A stretch of DNA of 64,000 nt from Nonomuraea candida. Lineage in GTDB: Bacteria; Actinomycetota; Actinomycetes; Streptosporangiales; Streptosporangiaceae. Below, in pieces: positions 46,863 to 55,450 of this stretch. The first letter of the stretch is position 1, and every line of letters starts with the position of its first letter. The notes under the pieces are model-generated. The model made no database searches. It had not been told where the DNA came from and saw nothing but the letters and a program-made list of their open reading frames with translations. A program made the position numbers and the translations under genes. The stretch spans positions 124,001-188,000 of the forward strand of contig NZ_JOAG01000006.1 in assembly GCF_000725485.1 (NCBI RefSeq), in the 5' to 3' direction.

Positions 46863-47522
46863 TTGATTACCCCAGAGCACACCGACCTGCTCATGCAGGT
46901 CGCCGAATCGGTCGGGCGCAAGTACGCCCGCCAGTACCCCGCACTCGACGCCAGCGACATCGCATCCGAGATCACCACCCAGGTCCTCGGCGAGTGGCGG
47001 CACATCGAAGCCAAGCTCGACAAGGCCGCCGAGTACGGCCGCAGCGAGTACGAAGTCCTGCACTTCCTTCTTTCTCAGCGGGCCGGCGTCTACTGCGGCA
47101 AGCAGCACTACGCCTACATGATGAACACCGCCACGGCGGTCTACACCCCGCGTGAAGTGCGGGCGCTGCTCAAAGAGGCGTACTACAACCCCGACGCCTA
47201 CACCACACCCAGCAAGGACCGCGACCACGGCGTAGGCGTGGAGTCCCAGAGCATCTGGGTCAACCTCGCCGACCTCCAGGCGGCCATGGAGCGGGTCAGC
47301 GACAAGACCCACGACGTCATCCTCGCCGCCTTCGGCCCCGAGGACCTCGGCCTGGCCGAGCCCGACCGCCGCCGCGTCAGCGACGCCATCGCAGCCGTCA
47401 CCCGCGAGCTGAACCGACACACCAACTCCGGCCGCGCCACCCACGAGGGTCCCGGCGCACGCCGCGCCATGACCAACTCCGCAGCACAGGCCATCACCCG
47501 CAACCAGGAGAGCATCGCTTGA
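46863..47522 (+). CDS. Sigma-factor-like phage protein
   Basis: About 219 residues from a TTG. VGRKYARQYPALDASDIASE resembles sigma region 2. The C-terminal ERVSDKTHDVILAAFGPEDL then PDRRRVSDAIAAVTRELNRH may form a region 4-like helix pair. YTPREVRALLKEAYYNPDAY lies between. The resemblance is moderate. It could redirect host RNA polymerase to late or intermediate phage promoters. Its last bases overlap the reductase start. Confidence 0.5.
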   Translation: MITPEHTDLLMQVAESVGRKYARQYPALDASDIASEITTQVLGEWRHIEAKLDKAAEYGRSEYEVLHFLLSQRAGVYCGKQHYAYMMNTATAVYTPREVRALLKEAYYNPDAYTTPSKDRDHGVGVESQSIWVNLADLQAAMERVSDKTHDVILAAFGPEDLGLAEPDRRRVSDAIAAVTRELNRHTNSGRATHEGPGARRAMTNSAAQAITRNQESIA

Positions 47523-49558
47523 CCACCTTCACCTTCGGCCCGACCGGCGAAGCCGTCTACTCCCGCACCTACAGCCGCACCAAGGCTGACGGGTCCAAGG
47601 AGACCTGGCCCGAGACCGTGAGCAGGGTCGTCAGGGGCAACATCGCCCTCATCGGTGATGGACACCGCGCCACCCCGCTCACCGAGCGCGCCGAACTGTT
47701 CAACCTGATCCACGACATGGCGCTGCTCCCGGCAGGCCGGCACCTGTGGGCCTCGGGCGTCCGAGGCAGGCAGTACCTGTTCAACTGTCACACCAGCGGC
47801 TGGACCGACAGGTTCAGCGAGCACTTCGAGTTCAGCTTCCTTCGCCTCATGGAGGGCGGCGGCGTCGGCAGCAACTACGACTCCCGCCACCTCCTGCCGT
47901 ACGGCCTGGTCCGCCGCACCCTCGAAGTCCATATCGTGTGCGACCCCGGACACGCCGACTACGAGGCGATGAAGGCCGCGGGCTTGCTGTCGGAGCGCTA
48001 CAGCCATGAGTGGGACTGGCCCATGGTGGTGGACGACAGCCGTGAAGGCTGGGCCGATGCCCTGTCCGACCTCCTGGACGCCTTCGTTCGCGAGGACACC
48101 CGCCACTTCACCCGCGTCTTCGACGTCTCCAACGTCCGCTGCGCGGGCAGCAGGTTGAAGACGTTCGGCGGAACCGCGAGCGGGCCAGCCCCGCTGGCCA
48201 AGATGCTCCACGAGGTGGCCGGCGTGCTCAACGCCCGAGTCGGCCGGAACGTTACCGCCCTGGACGCTATGCGGATTGACCACGCTATAGCCCAGTGCGT
48301 GGTGGCCGGGGGCAACCGCCGCTCGGCCCGGATGGCGATGCTCCCCTGGGACGATCCCGAGATCTTCACCTTCCTGCGGTGCAAGGAGGCCGGCGACCAC
48401 TGGACCACCAACATCAGCGTCGTCATCGACAACGACTTCATCGACGCCATTTCGGGTGAGGCCAACAAGGAGACGCAGCTCCACGCCCTGATGGTCCTGG
48501 AGGAGATCGCACGCGGCATGTTGCTCAACGGCGAGCCGGGCGTGTGGAACAGGGACCTGTCCCAGGTGGGCGAGACCGGCAAGGTGTTCGCCACCAACCC
48601 CTGCGGTGAGATCGCCCTCGAACCCTTCGAGAACTGCAACCTGGGCCACATCAACATGGCCGCCTTCGCCTACCCCGACTTCTTCGACATGGAGGAAGCC
48701 GAGAAGGCCGCCCGCCTCATAACCAGGTTCCTCATCCGCGCGACGTACGGCGACGTCAACGACCCCAACCAGGCCAAGATCCTCGCCAAGAACCGGCGTA
48801 TCGGTGTCGGCCTGTTCGGCGTGCAGGAAGCGCTGGCGCTCATCGGCGAGCGCTACAGCACGGCACCCAAGCGAGCCTACATTCGGGCGATCTTCCGCAA
48901 GCTCAAGGACGTCATCCGGGACGAGGCCCGCAAGTTCTCCTTCGCCCTGCGCATCCCCGAGCCGGTCAAGGTCACGACCATCGCGCCGACCGGCAGCATC
49001 GCCAAACTGCCGGGCACGACCGAGGGCATCCACCCGATCTTCAGCCGCTACTACATCCGCCGCATCCGCTTCTCCACCATCGACCCCGACCAGATGCGCC
49101 AGGTCGAGGACTACCGCTCCCAGGGCTACAACATCGTGGACGACCCACAGGCCGCCTCCACGGTAGTCGTGGAGATCCCCACGAAGGAGGCCGTGGTCGA
49201 ACGGGTGGAGGCCGCCGGCCACTCCGGCAGCATCGTGGAGTCCGCCGACGAACTGACCCTCGATGAACTCCTGGCCTTCCAGGAGATGATCCAGACCGAG
49301 TTCGCCGACAACGCGGTCAGCTTCACCGCCAACCTCGACCCCAGCAAGTACACGGTCAACGAGGTGGCCGACCACATCTGGCGCTACAGCCGCACGCTCA
49401 AGGGCTTCACCGTCTTCCCGGAGAAGGGATTCGAGCTGGCCCCCTACGAGCGCATCACCGAGCAGGACTACCTCGACTGGGTGGCCGCCACCGGCCTGGA
49501 AGCCGTCGAGGACGGAATCGACGAGGACTGCGCCACGGGCGCATGCCCCATTCGCTGA
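47519..49558 (+). CDS. nrdJ: Class II (B12-dependent) ribonucleotide reductase
   Basis: 679 residues from a TTG overlapping the previous stop. LLPAGRHLWASGVRGRQYLF and FNCHTSGW provide the first redox Cys, and FLRLMEGGGVGSNYD follows. NPCGEIALEPFENCNLGHIN (about 360) holds the radical Cys and catalytic Glu. DCATGACPIR is the C-terminal thiol pair. This is the monomeric adenosylcobalamin triphosphate reductase of L5-like phages. It makes deoxynucleotides, reduced by a thioredoxin such as the one at 54361. Confidence 0.92.
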   Translation: MTTFTFGPTGEAVYSRTYSRTKADGSKETWPETVSRVVRGNIALIGDGHRATPLTERAELFNLIHDMALLPAGRHLWASGVRGRQYLFNCHTSGWTDRFSEHFEFSFLRLMEGGGVGSNYDSRHLLPYGLVRRTLEVHIVCDPGHADYEAMKAAGLLSERYSHEWDWPMVVDDSREGWADALSDLLDAFVREDTRHFTRVFDVSNVRCAGSRLKTFGGTASGPAPLAKMLHEVAGVLNARVGRNVTALDAMRIDHAIAQCVVAGGNRRSARMAMLPWDDPEIFTFLRCKEAGDHWTTNISVVIDNDFIDAISGEANKETQLHALMVLEEIARGMLLNGEPGVWNRDLSQVGETGKVFATNPCGEIALEPFENCNLGHINMAAFAYPDFFDMEEAEKAARLITRFLIRATYGDVNDPNQAKILAKNRRIGVGLFGVQEALALIGERYSTAPKRAYIRAIFRKLKDVIRDEARKFSFALRIPEPVKVTTIAPTGSIAKLPGTTEGIHPIFSRYYIRRIRFSTIDPDQMRQVEDYRSQGYNIVDDPQAASTVVVEIPTKEAVVERVEAAGHSGSIVESADELTLDELLAFQEMIQTEFADNAVSFTANLDPSKYTVNEVADHIWRYSRTLKGFTVFPEKGFELAPYERITEQDYLDWVAATGLEAVEDGIDEDCATGACPIR

Positions 49559-49565
49559 CCCAACG

Positions 49566-49582
49566 TACTGGAAGTTGGTAAC
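49566..49582 (+). repeat. 17-bp motif, copy H
   Basis: TACTGGAAGTTGGTAAC, three bases before the ATG at 49586 and seven past the reductase stop. Confidence 0.9.
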
Positions 49583-49585
49583 ACC

Positions 49586-50122
49586 ATGAGCACATTCGAC
49601 GAAGACCCCTGGGCCACCGACGCCCCCGCCGAGGACCCCTGGGCGGCCGAGGTCACCTACGCCGACCCGCCTCGTGACGAGGCCCAGGCCACCATCCCCC
49701 CGAGCAACACCACCCCGAGCAAGGAGAGCAACACCACCGTGAGCAACAACGCCGAGGCCAAGATCGTCACCATCATCAAGTACGGCTCGGGCTTCGACGC
49801 CCCATGGACCACCTTCCACTCCGCCTCGGTCGAGGAGGCCGAGGCCACCCTCAACGAGGCCAAGGGGCTGCTGGAGCTGACGGCGAAGGTCGCCAAGTAC
49901 GCCAAGACGCTCGACTCGGGCGCGTCGGCCGCAGCCCCGCGCGGCGGCAACGGCGGCGGCCAGCAGCGCCAGTCCCCGCCCCCCGGCCAGCAGGGCAAGA
50001 CCTGCGCTCACGGCGAGATGAAGTACGTCACCGGCAACGGCGCGAAGGGCCCGTGGAAGGCGTACTTCTGCCCGCTCGACCGCAACGACCCCGACGCCTG
50101 CAAGGCCGTCTGGGTCAAGTAG
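49586..50122 (+). CDS. Phage protein with C-terminal zinc-type motif
   Basis: 178 residues. An acidic, low-complexity front (FDEDPWATDAPAEDPWAAEV) is followed by a small fold (KIVTIIKYGSGFDAPWTTFH then SVEEAEATLNEAKGLLELT), a Gly/Gln linker, and a tail CAHGEMKYV...GPWKAYFCPL...CKAVW with three Cys and one His, probably a zinc ribbon. Similar genes next to polymerase in actinophages have no proven role. Single-strand binding or polymerase clamp work are guesses. Confidence 0.75.
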   Translation: MSTFDEDPWATDAPAEDPWAAEVTYADPPRDEAQATIPPSNTTPSKESNTTVSNNAEAKIVTIIKYGSGFDAPWTTFHSASVEEAEATLNEAKGLLELTAKVAKYAKTLDSGASAAAPRGGNGGGQQRQSPPPGQQGKTCAHGEMKYVTGNGAKGPWKAYFCPLDRNDPDACKAVWVK

Positions 50123-50142
50123 CCCGCTTCGTCATGCTCTGA

Positions 50143-50159
50143 TACTGGAAGGTGGTAAC
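50143..50159 (+). repeat. 17-bp motif, copy I
   Basis: TACTGGAAGGTGGTAAC, one mismatch to the consensus, two bases before the polymerase GTG. The flank ATGCTCTGA matches that of copy G. Confidence 0.9.
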
Positions 50160-50161
50160 TG

Positions 50162-51970
50162 GTGCGGGTCCACCGCATGAAGCTCGCCGGTAGGCCCGTC
50201 ACCGGCATCGTCGTCGAGTCTGAGGGGGACCTGCCCGCCTTCGCCAACTGGGCCAAGCAGCACCGGGAGTTCGGGTTCGACAACGAGACCTCCAGCCTGG
50301 AGGTCTACCGGCCCGACTTCCGGCTGCGGGTCTCTCAGTTCTCCGCAGGCGACCAGTCCTGGTTCCTGCCCGTCGAGCGGCACCCCCGCTTCGCCTGGTA
50401 CGCCGCCCAGACCCTCCGGCACGCCAAGCAGCTCTACATCCACAACGCGAGCTTCGACCTCCAGGTGGCTGACCGCTGCCTGGGGGTCCCCATGGCCGAG
50501 CTGTGGCCCAAGACGATCGACACCGGGATCATCTCCCGGCTGGTCGACTCCAGGGCTCGTAAGGAAGGCGGGCCGGGTCACAAGCTGGAGGAACTGACCG
50601 AGATCTACGTCGATCCGGTCGCGGCCAGCCAGATCAAGGGCTCAGTCGCCCAGCAGTGCAAGGAACTGAAGCTCAAGAAGGAGGCGTACTTCTCCCAGGT
50701 CTCGATCGACGACGAGATCTACCAGATGTACTCGCTCATGGACCCGGTGCTCGCCTGGGTCCTGGCCAAGACCCTCCTGCCCAAGGTGCCGGCCAGTGCC
50801 AGGCACCTGATCCCGTACGAGCACGAGATAGCCCGCATCTGCGCCGACATCAGCAAGAACGGCTTCCTGCTCGACCGGGACTACACCAGCGACCTGGCCA
50901 CCCGTCTCCGCCAGGAGGAGACCTACTGGCAGATGGAGATCGAGCGGGAGGTCGAAAAGCTCGGCTTCATCGACGTCGAGGAGTTCAACCCCGGCAGCAC
51001 GGATCAGGTCTTCGAGGCGCTGGTCTACATGGGCCACCTGGAGTTCAAGCAGACTCCGAGCGGCAAGCCCCAGGTGGACGATGACCTGCTGGAGTACCTG
51101 GCCGGGAACGGCATGTACTTCGCCCGCGCCATCAAGGAGTTCCGCAAGGCGGGCAAGTGGGCGGGCACCTGGCCGGAGAGCTTCCTCGCCAACGCCGACG
51201 AGGACGGCCGCTGCCACGCCAACATCAACACCCTCCAGGCCCGCACGGGCCGGATGAGCATCACCGGCATCCCAGCACAGACCCTCCCGTCAGGCGACTG
51301 GATGGTCAGAAGGTGCTTCCTCGCCGATGAGGGCCACGTCATGGCCAGCATCGACTACGCGGCACAAGAGCTGAGGATGGCGGCGGCGCTGTCCGGCGAC
51401 GAGCGCATGTACCGCGCCTTCGAGCTGGGCGAGGACCTGCACCAGATCACCGCCGACGCCGCAGGCGTCAGCCGGGCCGTGGGCAAGATGGCCAACTTTT
51501 TGGTGTGTTACGGGGGCGGTTGGAAGGCCCTGGTCGAGCAGGCCAAGGTGCCGGAAGCCATCGCCAAGAAGACCATCGCGGGCTTCAACCAGGCGTACCC
51601 CGGCGTCGCCAAGCTGGCCAAGCAGATGACACGCCTGGCTGGCAAGCAGGGCTACATCGAGACCATCACAGGCCGCCGCCTGTACGTGGACCAGCAGCGC
51701 GCCTACAGCGCGATCAACTACGCCATCCAGAGCGCATCGCGCGACGTGACCGCTCGTGGCCTGATCAAGGCCGACAAGGCCGGACTTACTTCTTTCTTGC
51801 GACTGCCTATCCATGACGAGGTCGTCGCCAGCCTGCCCCTGAAGCAGGCGCCCACCCTCGCCAAGGAGATCGGCGAGTGCCTTCGGACCCAGATCCGAGG
51901 CGTGGACTTCATCACCGACCCCGAAGTGGCGTCCCGTTCCTGGGGCTCGCTCTACGGGGCTGACTTCTAA
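50162..51970 (+). CDS. Phage DNA polymerase I (family A)
   Basis: 602 residues. The 3'-5' exonuclease part has FGFDNETSSLEVYRPDF (Exo I) and LYIHNASFDLQVADR (Exo II). The polymerase part has ASIDYAAQELRMAAALSGDE (motif A), GKMANFLVCYGGGWKALVEQ (motif B) and RLPIHDEVVASLP (motif C with HDE). No 5'-3' exonuclease domain. It replicates the phage genome. Starts at a GTG right after motif copy I. Confidence 0.93.
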   Translation: MRVHRMKLAGRPVTGIVVESEGDLPAFANWAKQHREFGFDNETSSLEVYRPDFRLRVSQFSAGDQSWFLPVERHPRFAWYAAQTLRHAKQLYIHNASFDLQVADRCLGVPMAELWPKTIDTGIISRLVDSRARKEGGPGHKLEELTEIYVDPVAASQIKGSVAQQCKELKLKKEAYFSQVSIDDEIYQMYSLMDPVLAWVLAKTLLPKVPASARHLIPYEHEIARICADISKNGFLLDRDYTSDLATRLRQEETYWQMEIEREVEKLGFIDVEEFNPGSTDQVFEALVYMGHLEFKQTPSGKPQVDDDLLEYLAGNGMYFARAIKEFRKAGKWAGTWPESFLANADEDGRCHANINTLQARTGRMSITGIPAQTLPSGDWMVRRCFLADEGHVMASIDYAAQELRMAAALSGDERMYRAFELGEDLHQITADAAGVSRAVGKMANFLVCYGGGWKALVEQAKVPEAIAKKTIAGFNQAYPGVAKLAKQMTRLAGKQGYIETITGRRLYVDQQRAYSAINYAIQSASRDVTARGLIKADKAGLTSFLRLPIHDEVVASLPLKQAPTLAKEIGECLRTQIRGVDFITDPEVASRSWGSLYGADF

Positions 51971-51982
51971 GGACCCCTCCCG

Positions 51983-52693
51983 TTGCACGTCTATCCCATC
52001 GCCTACACCCGCTTCCACGCCGACATCTTCGAGCTGAAGACCGGATTCCGCAGCGAGGCCGCGGCGACCGGTCCCGACGCTCTGGCCGAGGCCGCCGGCC
52101 GCCAGTGCTACGAAGCCTTCGAGCGCAAGAACCCCGCCACCGCGACCAACCGGGGCTACCTGGCCAACATCCTCGATCACCAGCACTACAGCGTGCTGGA
52201 GCACGCCTCGGTCACCTTCCTCATCCGGGGCGTGTCCAGGTCCCTCCTGGCCGAGCTGACGAGGCACCGGCACCTGTCCTTCTCCGTCGAGTCCCAGCGC
52301 TACGTGGACCAGACCGGCAACGAGCCCGTCGTCCCGCCCGCCCTGCGAGGGACCGACATGGAGGGAGACCTGCACGCCTTCCACGACCAAGCCCTCGACC
52401 TGTACGTCCAGGTACGCAACGAGCTGTCCGAGCTGGGCGTGCCCCGCAAGAAGGCCCGCGAGGCAGCCAGAGCGTTCCTGCTCAACGCCCAGCCAGTCGG
52501 CATGGTCGTCACCGGCAACCTCCGCGCATGGCGAGAGGTGCTGACCAAGCGGCACCACGTTGCCGCTGACGCCGAGATCCAGGAGCTGGCCCACGAGCTG
52601 CTGGTCTGGCTCAAGAACATCGCGCCGCACTCCTTCCAGGACTTCGACGCAGACACCGCGATCGGCAACGAGGAGATTCGCCGTGCCGCTTAA
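51983..52693 (+). CDS. thyX: Flavin-dependent thymidylate synthase
   Basis: 236 residues from a TTG after [27 protein letters not shown] and [19 protein letters not shown] carry the ThyX signature RHRxxSxxxxSxR (about residues 92-105), and [14 protein letters not shown] binds FAD/dUMP. It methylates dUMP to dTMP with folate and NADPH. Together with the reductase and dCMP deaminase it forms a nucleotide-supply set. Its stop lies inside the next gene. Confidence 0.93.
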   Translation: MHVYPIAYTRFHADIFELKTGFRSEAAATGPDALAEAAGRQCYEAFERKNPATATNRGYLANILDHQHYSVLEHASVTFLIRGVSRSLLAELTRHRHLSFSVESQRYVDQTGNEPVVPPALRGTDMEGDLHAFHDQALDLYVQVRNELSELGVPRKKAREAARAFLLNAQPVGMVVTGNLRAWREVLTKRHHVAADAEIQELAHELLVWLKNIAPHSFQDFDADTAIGNEEIRRAA

Positions 52694-53858
52694 CTTTAAG
52701 TTGGTAAGAAGGTTCGGGCTCGCCGTGAGTGCGGTGGGCCTGGCCGGCCTCACCGGAATCGGCCTGCACGTCGCCGTCAACCCGGTCAGCAACGAGGACA
52801 CTTACGCGGAAGACACCTACGAAGACCCGCTGCTCGACGAGTGGGCCGGGGAGACCACCAGCACCACGCCCACCCCCAGCGCGAGCATCACCCGCACACC
52901 CACCCCGAGCGCAAGCGCCAGCTCGACCCCCACCAGGAAGCCCACACCCACACCGCCCCGGAAAGCGACGACCACGCCCAGGCCGGCCACCACGACACCG
53001 TCCAGCTCGGCGCTGGTGACCGGCGTCATGAAGGCGTCCTACTTCTGGGATGACGGATCGGGCACGGCCGGGGACACCGGCAAGCCCGCCTCCGGGCAGG
53101 ACATGCGCAAGGGCTGCTTCGCCAGCCCCATGTGGCCGCTCGGGACGAAGGTCACCGTCAAGGCCCGAGGCCGGACCGCCACCGGCGAAGTGTGCGACTT
53201 CGGCCCCGGCTGGCCCGCCGAGAAGGCCACCGACCCGATCCTGCTCGACCTGGACACCCACACCTTCGCCTATCTGGCCGCAGGCAAGAAGCCGAAGACC
53301 GACTACGACGCCGGAGTGCCCGAAGGACACCTCCAGCTCACCGCCTACATAACCAAGTGGGGAACCGGCCGGTCCTACAAGGACCGCGACAAGTTCTGGC
53401 GCTCGGAGTTCTGGCTGCGCTCCAAGAGCACCCCCAAGCCGTCCGCGTCGACCAGCTCGCCGAAGCCGAGCACCGGCACGGTCGGCACCACCGCCGAGAA
53501 CGAGGTCGTCCGCCTCACCAACGCCGAACGCGCTAAGGCCGGGTGCAAGCCGCTCAAGCACGACGCCAAGCTCCGGGCCGCCGCCTACGGCCACTCCAAG
53601 GACATGGCCACCAAGGGCTACTTCGACCACGACTCGCCATCCGGCGAAGGGCCGGGGGACCGAATCCGCGGCTCCGGCTTCTCACCCATCAGCACCTGGG
53701 GCGAGAACATCGCGGCCGGTCAACGCACGGCCGCCGAAGTCGTCAACGGCTGGATGGACAGCCCAGGCCACCGCGCCAACATCCTCCAGTGCTCCTACAC
53801 CCACATCGGTGTGGGCCTCTCCTCTTACCACTGGACCCAGAACTTCGCCTCGCACTGA
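52683..53858 (+). CDS. Secreted DPBB (RlpA-like) plus CAP-domain protein
   Basis: 391 residues. GTG 52683 has a perfect GAGGAG upstream and gives a signal/anchor ([20 protein letters not shown]). A Thr/Pro/Ser linker is followed by a double-psi barrel at about 115-230 ([29 protein letters not shown] with its Asp). A second linker leads to a CAP/SCP domain at about 285-390 ([48 protein letters not shown]). It would act at the cell wall or outside. A phage gene of this kind suggests lysogenic conversion. Confidence 0.85.
   Translation: MPLNFKLVRRFGLAVSAVGLAGLTGIGLHVAVNPVSNEDTYAEDTYEDPLLDEWAGETTSTTPTPSASITRTPTPSASASSTPTRKPTPTPPRKATTTPRPATTTPSSSALVTGVMKASYFWDDGSGTAGDTGKPASGQDMRKGCFASPMWPLGTKVTVKARGRTATGEVCDFGPGWPAEKATDPILLDLDTHTFAYLAAGKKPKTDYDAGVPEGHLQLTAYITKWGTGRSYKDRDKFWRSEFWLRSKSTPKPSASTSSPKPSTGTVGTTAENEVVRLTNAERAKAGCKPLKHDAKLRAAAYGHSKDMATKGYFDHDSPSGEGPGDRIRGSGFSPISTWGENIAAGQRTAAEVVNGWMDSPGHRANILQCSYTHIGVGLSSYHWTQNFASH
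52692..52708 (+). repeat. 17-bp motif, copy J (inside a gene start)
   Basis: AACTTTAAGTTGGTAAG, the same TTA-centred form as copy C. It overlaps the ThyX stop and encodes residues 4-9 of the secreted protein. Confidence 0.85.
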
Positions 53859-53867
53859 AAGGACCCC

Positions 53868-54239
53868 GTGGCCACCTACAACCAGTTCCGCATCCCCGAG
53901 GTGAACTCCTACATGGCTCCCGAAATGCCCACGTATATCGGCCCCAAGGGACCTGACCACGTCCGAAAGATCGCATCCGAGATCAAAGGCCGCGTAGACG
54001 TCCTGGTCGCCGAGATCAGGGCCCAGGAGCTGGCCAAGGCCGAACAGACGTCCCGCCACGCAGAAGCCCTGCGCAACCTCACCCAGCAGGCCAACGACCG
54101 CAGCCTCGAAGGCAAGGCCGAGCGCCACCTGGACCGCTACCGCAAGAAGCGCGACCGCGCACAGAAGGCCGGCGACATCGCATCGGCCGCCCTCATGGAC
54201 CAGCGCGTCCGCACCCTTGAAGCCCTCCTCGAACTCTGA
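53868..54239 (+). CDS. Coiled-coil phage protein, unknown
   Basis: 123 residues from a GTG with AAAGGA upstream. After RIPEVNSYMAPEMPTYIGPK the rest is charged helix: ELAKAEQTSRHAEALRNLTQ then GKAERHLDRYRKKRDRAQKA, a likely coiled coil. It resembles small DNA-linked or tail-linked phage proteins only in composition. No function assigned. Confidence 0.75.
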   Translation: MATYNQFRIPEVNSYMAPEMPTYIGPKGPDHVRKIASEIKGRVDVLVAEIRAQELAKAEQTSRHAEALRNLTQQANDRSLEGKAERHLDRYRKKRDRAQKAGDIASAALMDQRVRTLEALLEL

Positions 54240-54250
54240 AAGGCGCCCGC

Positions 54251-54364
54251 ATGGAGAAAGCCATCCAAGCCGTCCTCATCGGCTTCATGACCATCCTCGG
54301 CATCTTCATCCTGGGGGCCATCGGCCTCGGAGTGCTGGCCCTGGCCAGCGTGGTGCTCGGATGA
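54251..54364 (+). CDS. Single-membrane-segment mini-protein
   Basis: 37 residues, MEKAIQAVLIGFMTILGIFI then LGAIGLGVLALASVVLG. Nearly all is one or two hydrophobic helices. Its stop overlaps the thioredoxin ATG. Phage proteins like this serve as holins or exclusion factors, but no lysis gene is near. Confidence 0.65.
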   Translation: MEKAIQAVLIGFMTILGIFILGAIGLGVLALASVVLG

Positions 54365-54582
54365 ACCTGTACTTCTTCAGCCCGAGCTGCGGGCCCTGCA
54401 AGCGGATCACCCCCAAGGTAGACCTCGCCATCAAGGCCGGCATCCCCATCCGGAAGGTGAACGTCGCCGAGGAGACGGGCCGCTACCTGGCGGCCGTTTT
54501 CGGCGTCAACGCCACGCCGGCCTATGTCGAGTTCGGAACCACCAAGGTCCTCACCGGCTTGGAAGTCTGGCAGGAGTTCTGA
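54361..54582 (+). CDS. Thioredoxin/glutaredoxin-like protein (NrdH type)
   Basis: 73 residues. LYFFSPSCGPCKRITPKVDL has the CGPC redox pair, and VFGVNATPAYVEFGTTKVLT has the cis-Pro loop. This is the size of NrdH redoxins. It probably reduces the phage class II reductase. It overlaps the mini-membrane gene by four bases and the next gene by one. Confidence 0.88.
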   Translation: MNLYFFSPSCGPCKRITPKVDLAIKAGIPIRKVNVAEETGRYLAAVFGVNATPAYVEFGTTKVLTGLEVWQEF

Positions 54583-54806
54583 TGAGAGGTGCCCACGGCA
54601 GCATCCACCGACGCGCCAGCGTCGAAGGGGCCTACCACGACTTCGAGCAGGAACACGTAGTAGTGCTCCGCACCACCCACCACGTTCACGGCACCACCAG
54701 CCACCACGTCACCCCCCTCAGCATCGAAGCCGCCATCAGGCTCCACATCGAGCTGGGAGACCTCCTCGCCGACACGATGTGGGACGACCCGGAGCCGCCG
54801 TTCTGA
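54582..54806 (+). CDS. His-rich small phage protein
   Basis: 74 residues: VEGAYHDFEQEHVVVLRTTH, HVHGTTSHHVTPLSIEAAIR, then LHIELGDLLADTMWDDPEPP. It has many His and an acidic end. No family known. A metal role is possible but unsupported. Confidence 0.7.
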   Translation: MRGAHGSIHRRASVEGAYHDFEQEHVVVLRTTHHVHGTTSHHVTPLSIEAAIRLHIELGDLLADTMWDDPEPPF

Positions 54807-54880
54807 CCACAGAGCACTGGATCGTCCTCGTCACCTTCGTGGTGATGCTCATCGTCTTCATCGCCGGAATGAACCTGTGA
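54779..54880 (+). CDS. Membrane mini-protein
   Basis: A frame from GTG 54779 (33 codons), or from CTG 54803 that overlaps the previous stop, reads TTEHWIVLVTFVVMLIVFIA then GMNL. This is one hydrophobic helix. Its stop overlaps the next mini-gene (GTGA). Confidence 0.5.
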   Translation: MGRPGAAVLTTEHWIVLVTFVVMLIVFIAGMNL

Positions 54881-54972
54881 CACCACGCGAGCTGGCAGCC
54901 ACCTTCGGGTGGCTGTCCCTCTTCCTGACCATCGCCCACGCCGTGGGCCTGCCCACCCTGGAGATCTTCTGA
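54877..54972 (+). CDS. Membrane mini-protein
   Basis: 31 residues from a GTG, TPRELAATFGWLSLFLTIAH then AVGLPTLEIF, one weakly hydrophobic helix. It is coupled to both neighbours by overlaps. Too short to assign. Confidence 0.5.
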   Translation: MTPRELAATFGWLSLFLTIAHAVGLPTLEIF

Positions 54973-55448
54973 ACGACTACGAGGAGGTCCACACCCTCAG
55001 TGACCCCTACCCCCGCCCCGTCTACACCGGCCGCGACCGGCCCGACTGGGACACCTACTTCCTCCTCATCGCTGACGCCGTCGCACTACGAGGCGATTGT
55101 GAGAGAGACCGTGTCGGAGCTGTGCTCGTCAGCCGGGATCGACGCATCGTCAGTACTGGGTACAACGGGGTCCGCAGCGGCCTTCCTGGCTGTATCGAGC
55201 GCCCCTGCGATCGCGTTTCAAAGGCGCTACGAGGAGAGGAGATCTGCCCTGGCTACAGCGATTGCCGCAGCACTCACGCTGAGGCCAACGTCCTTCTCTA
55301 CGCCGACTGGAGCGCCTGCCAAGACGCCCGCCTCTACACCAGCCGGCAACCCTGCACGAGCTGCCTGAAACTCATCCGAGCCGCAGGAATCCGCCTCGTC
55401 GTCTACCCCGGCGAACGCGCCGGCTACCCGAGCTACATGAGCCTTTAG
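54909..55448 (+). CDS. dCMP deaminase-family enzyme
   Basis: Up to 179 residues. DRVGAVLVSRDRRIVSTGYN and STHAEANVLLYADW give the HAE zinc/proton site, and TSRQPCTSCLKLIRAAGIRL gives PCxxC. It makes dUMP from dCMP for ThyX. The start is uncertain: GTG 54909 lies inside the mini-gene, while CTG 54969 (overlapping its stop, CTGA) would fit the operon spacing better. Domain homology begins at about 55035. Its stop is two bases from a convergent gene. Confidence 0.88.
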   Translation: MAVPLPDHRPRRGPAHPGDLLNDYEEVHTLSDPYPRPVYTGRDRPDWDTYFLLIADAVALRGDCERDRVGAVLVSRDRRIVSTGYNGVRSGLPGCIERPCDRVSKALRGEEICPGYSDCRSTHAEANVLLYADWSACQDARLYTSRQPCTSCLKLIRAAGIRLVVYPGERAGYPSYMSL

Positions 55449-55450
55449 GC

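Noticed and set aside
47198..50011. Very long minus-strand open frame (937 codons)
   Set aside because: It is the antisense shadow of the reductase and its neighbours, kept open by G+C-rich codon bias. The plus strand holds clear catalytic motifs.
44891..50159. The 17-bp motif as a plain ribosome-binding site
   Set aside because: GGAAG lies too far from most starts and does not match the anti-SD well. Copies B, C and K are not at starts. A translational role for the motif as a whole is still kept as an alternative.
55000..55368. Plus-strand frame overlapping the deaminase
   Set aside because: The deaminase frame has HAE and PCxxC motifs. The overlapping frame is Thr/Ala/Pro low-complexity.
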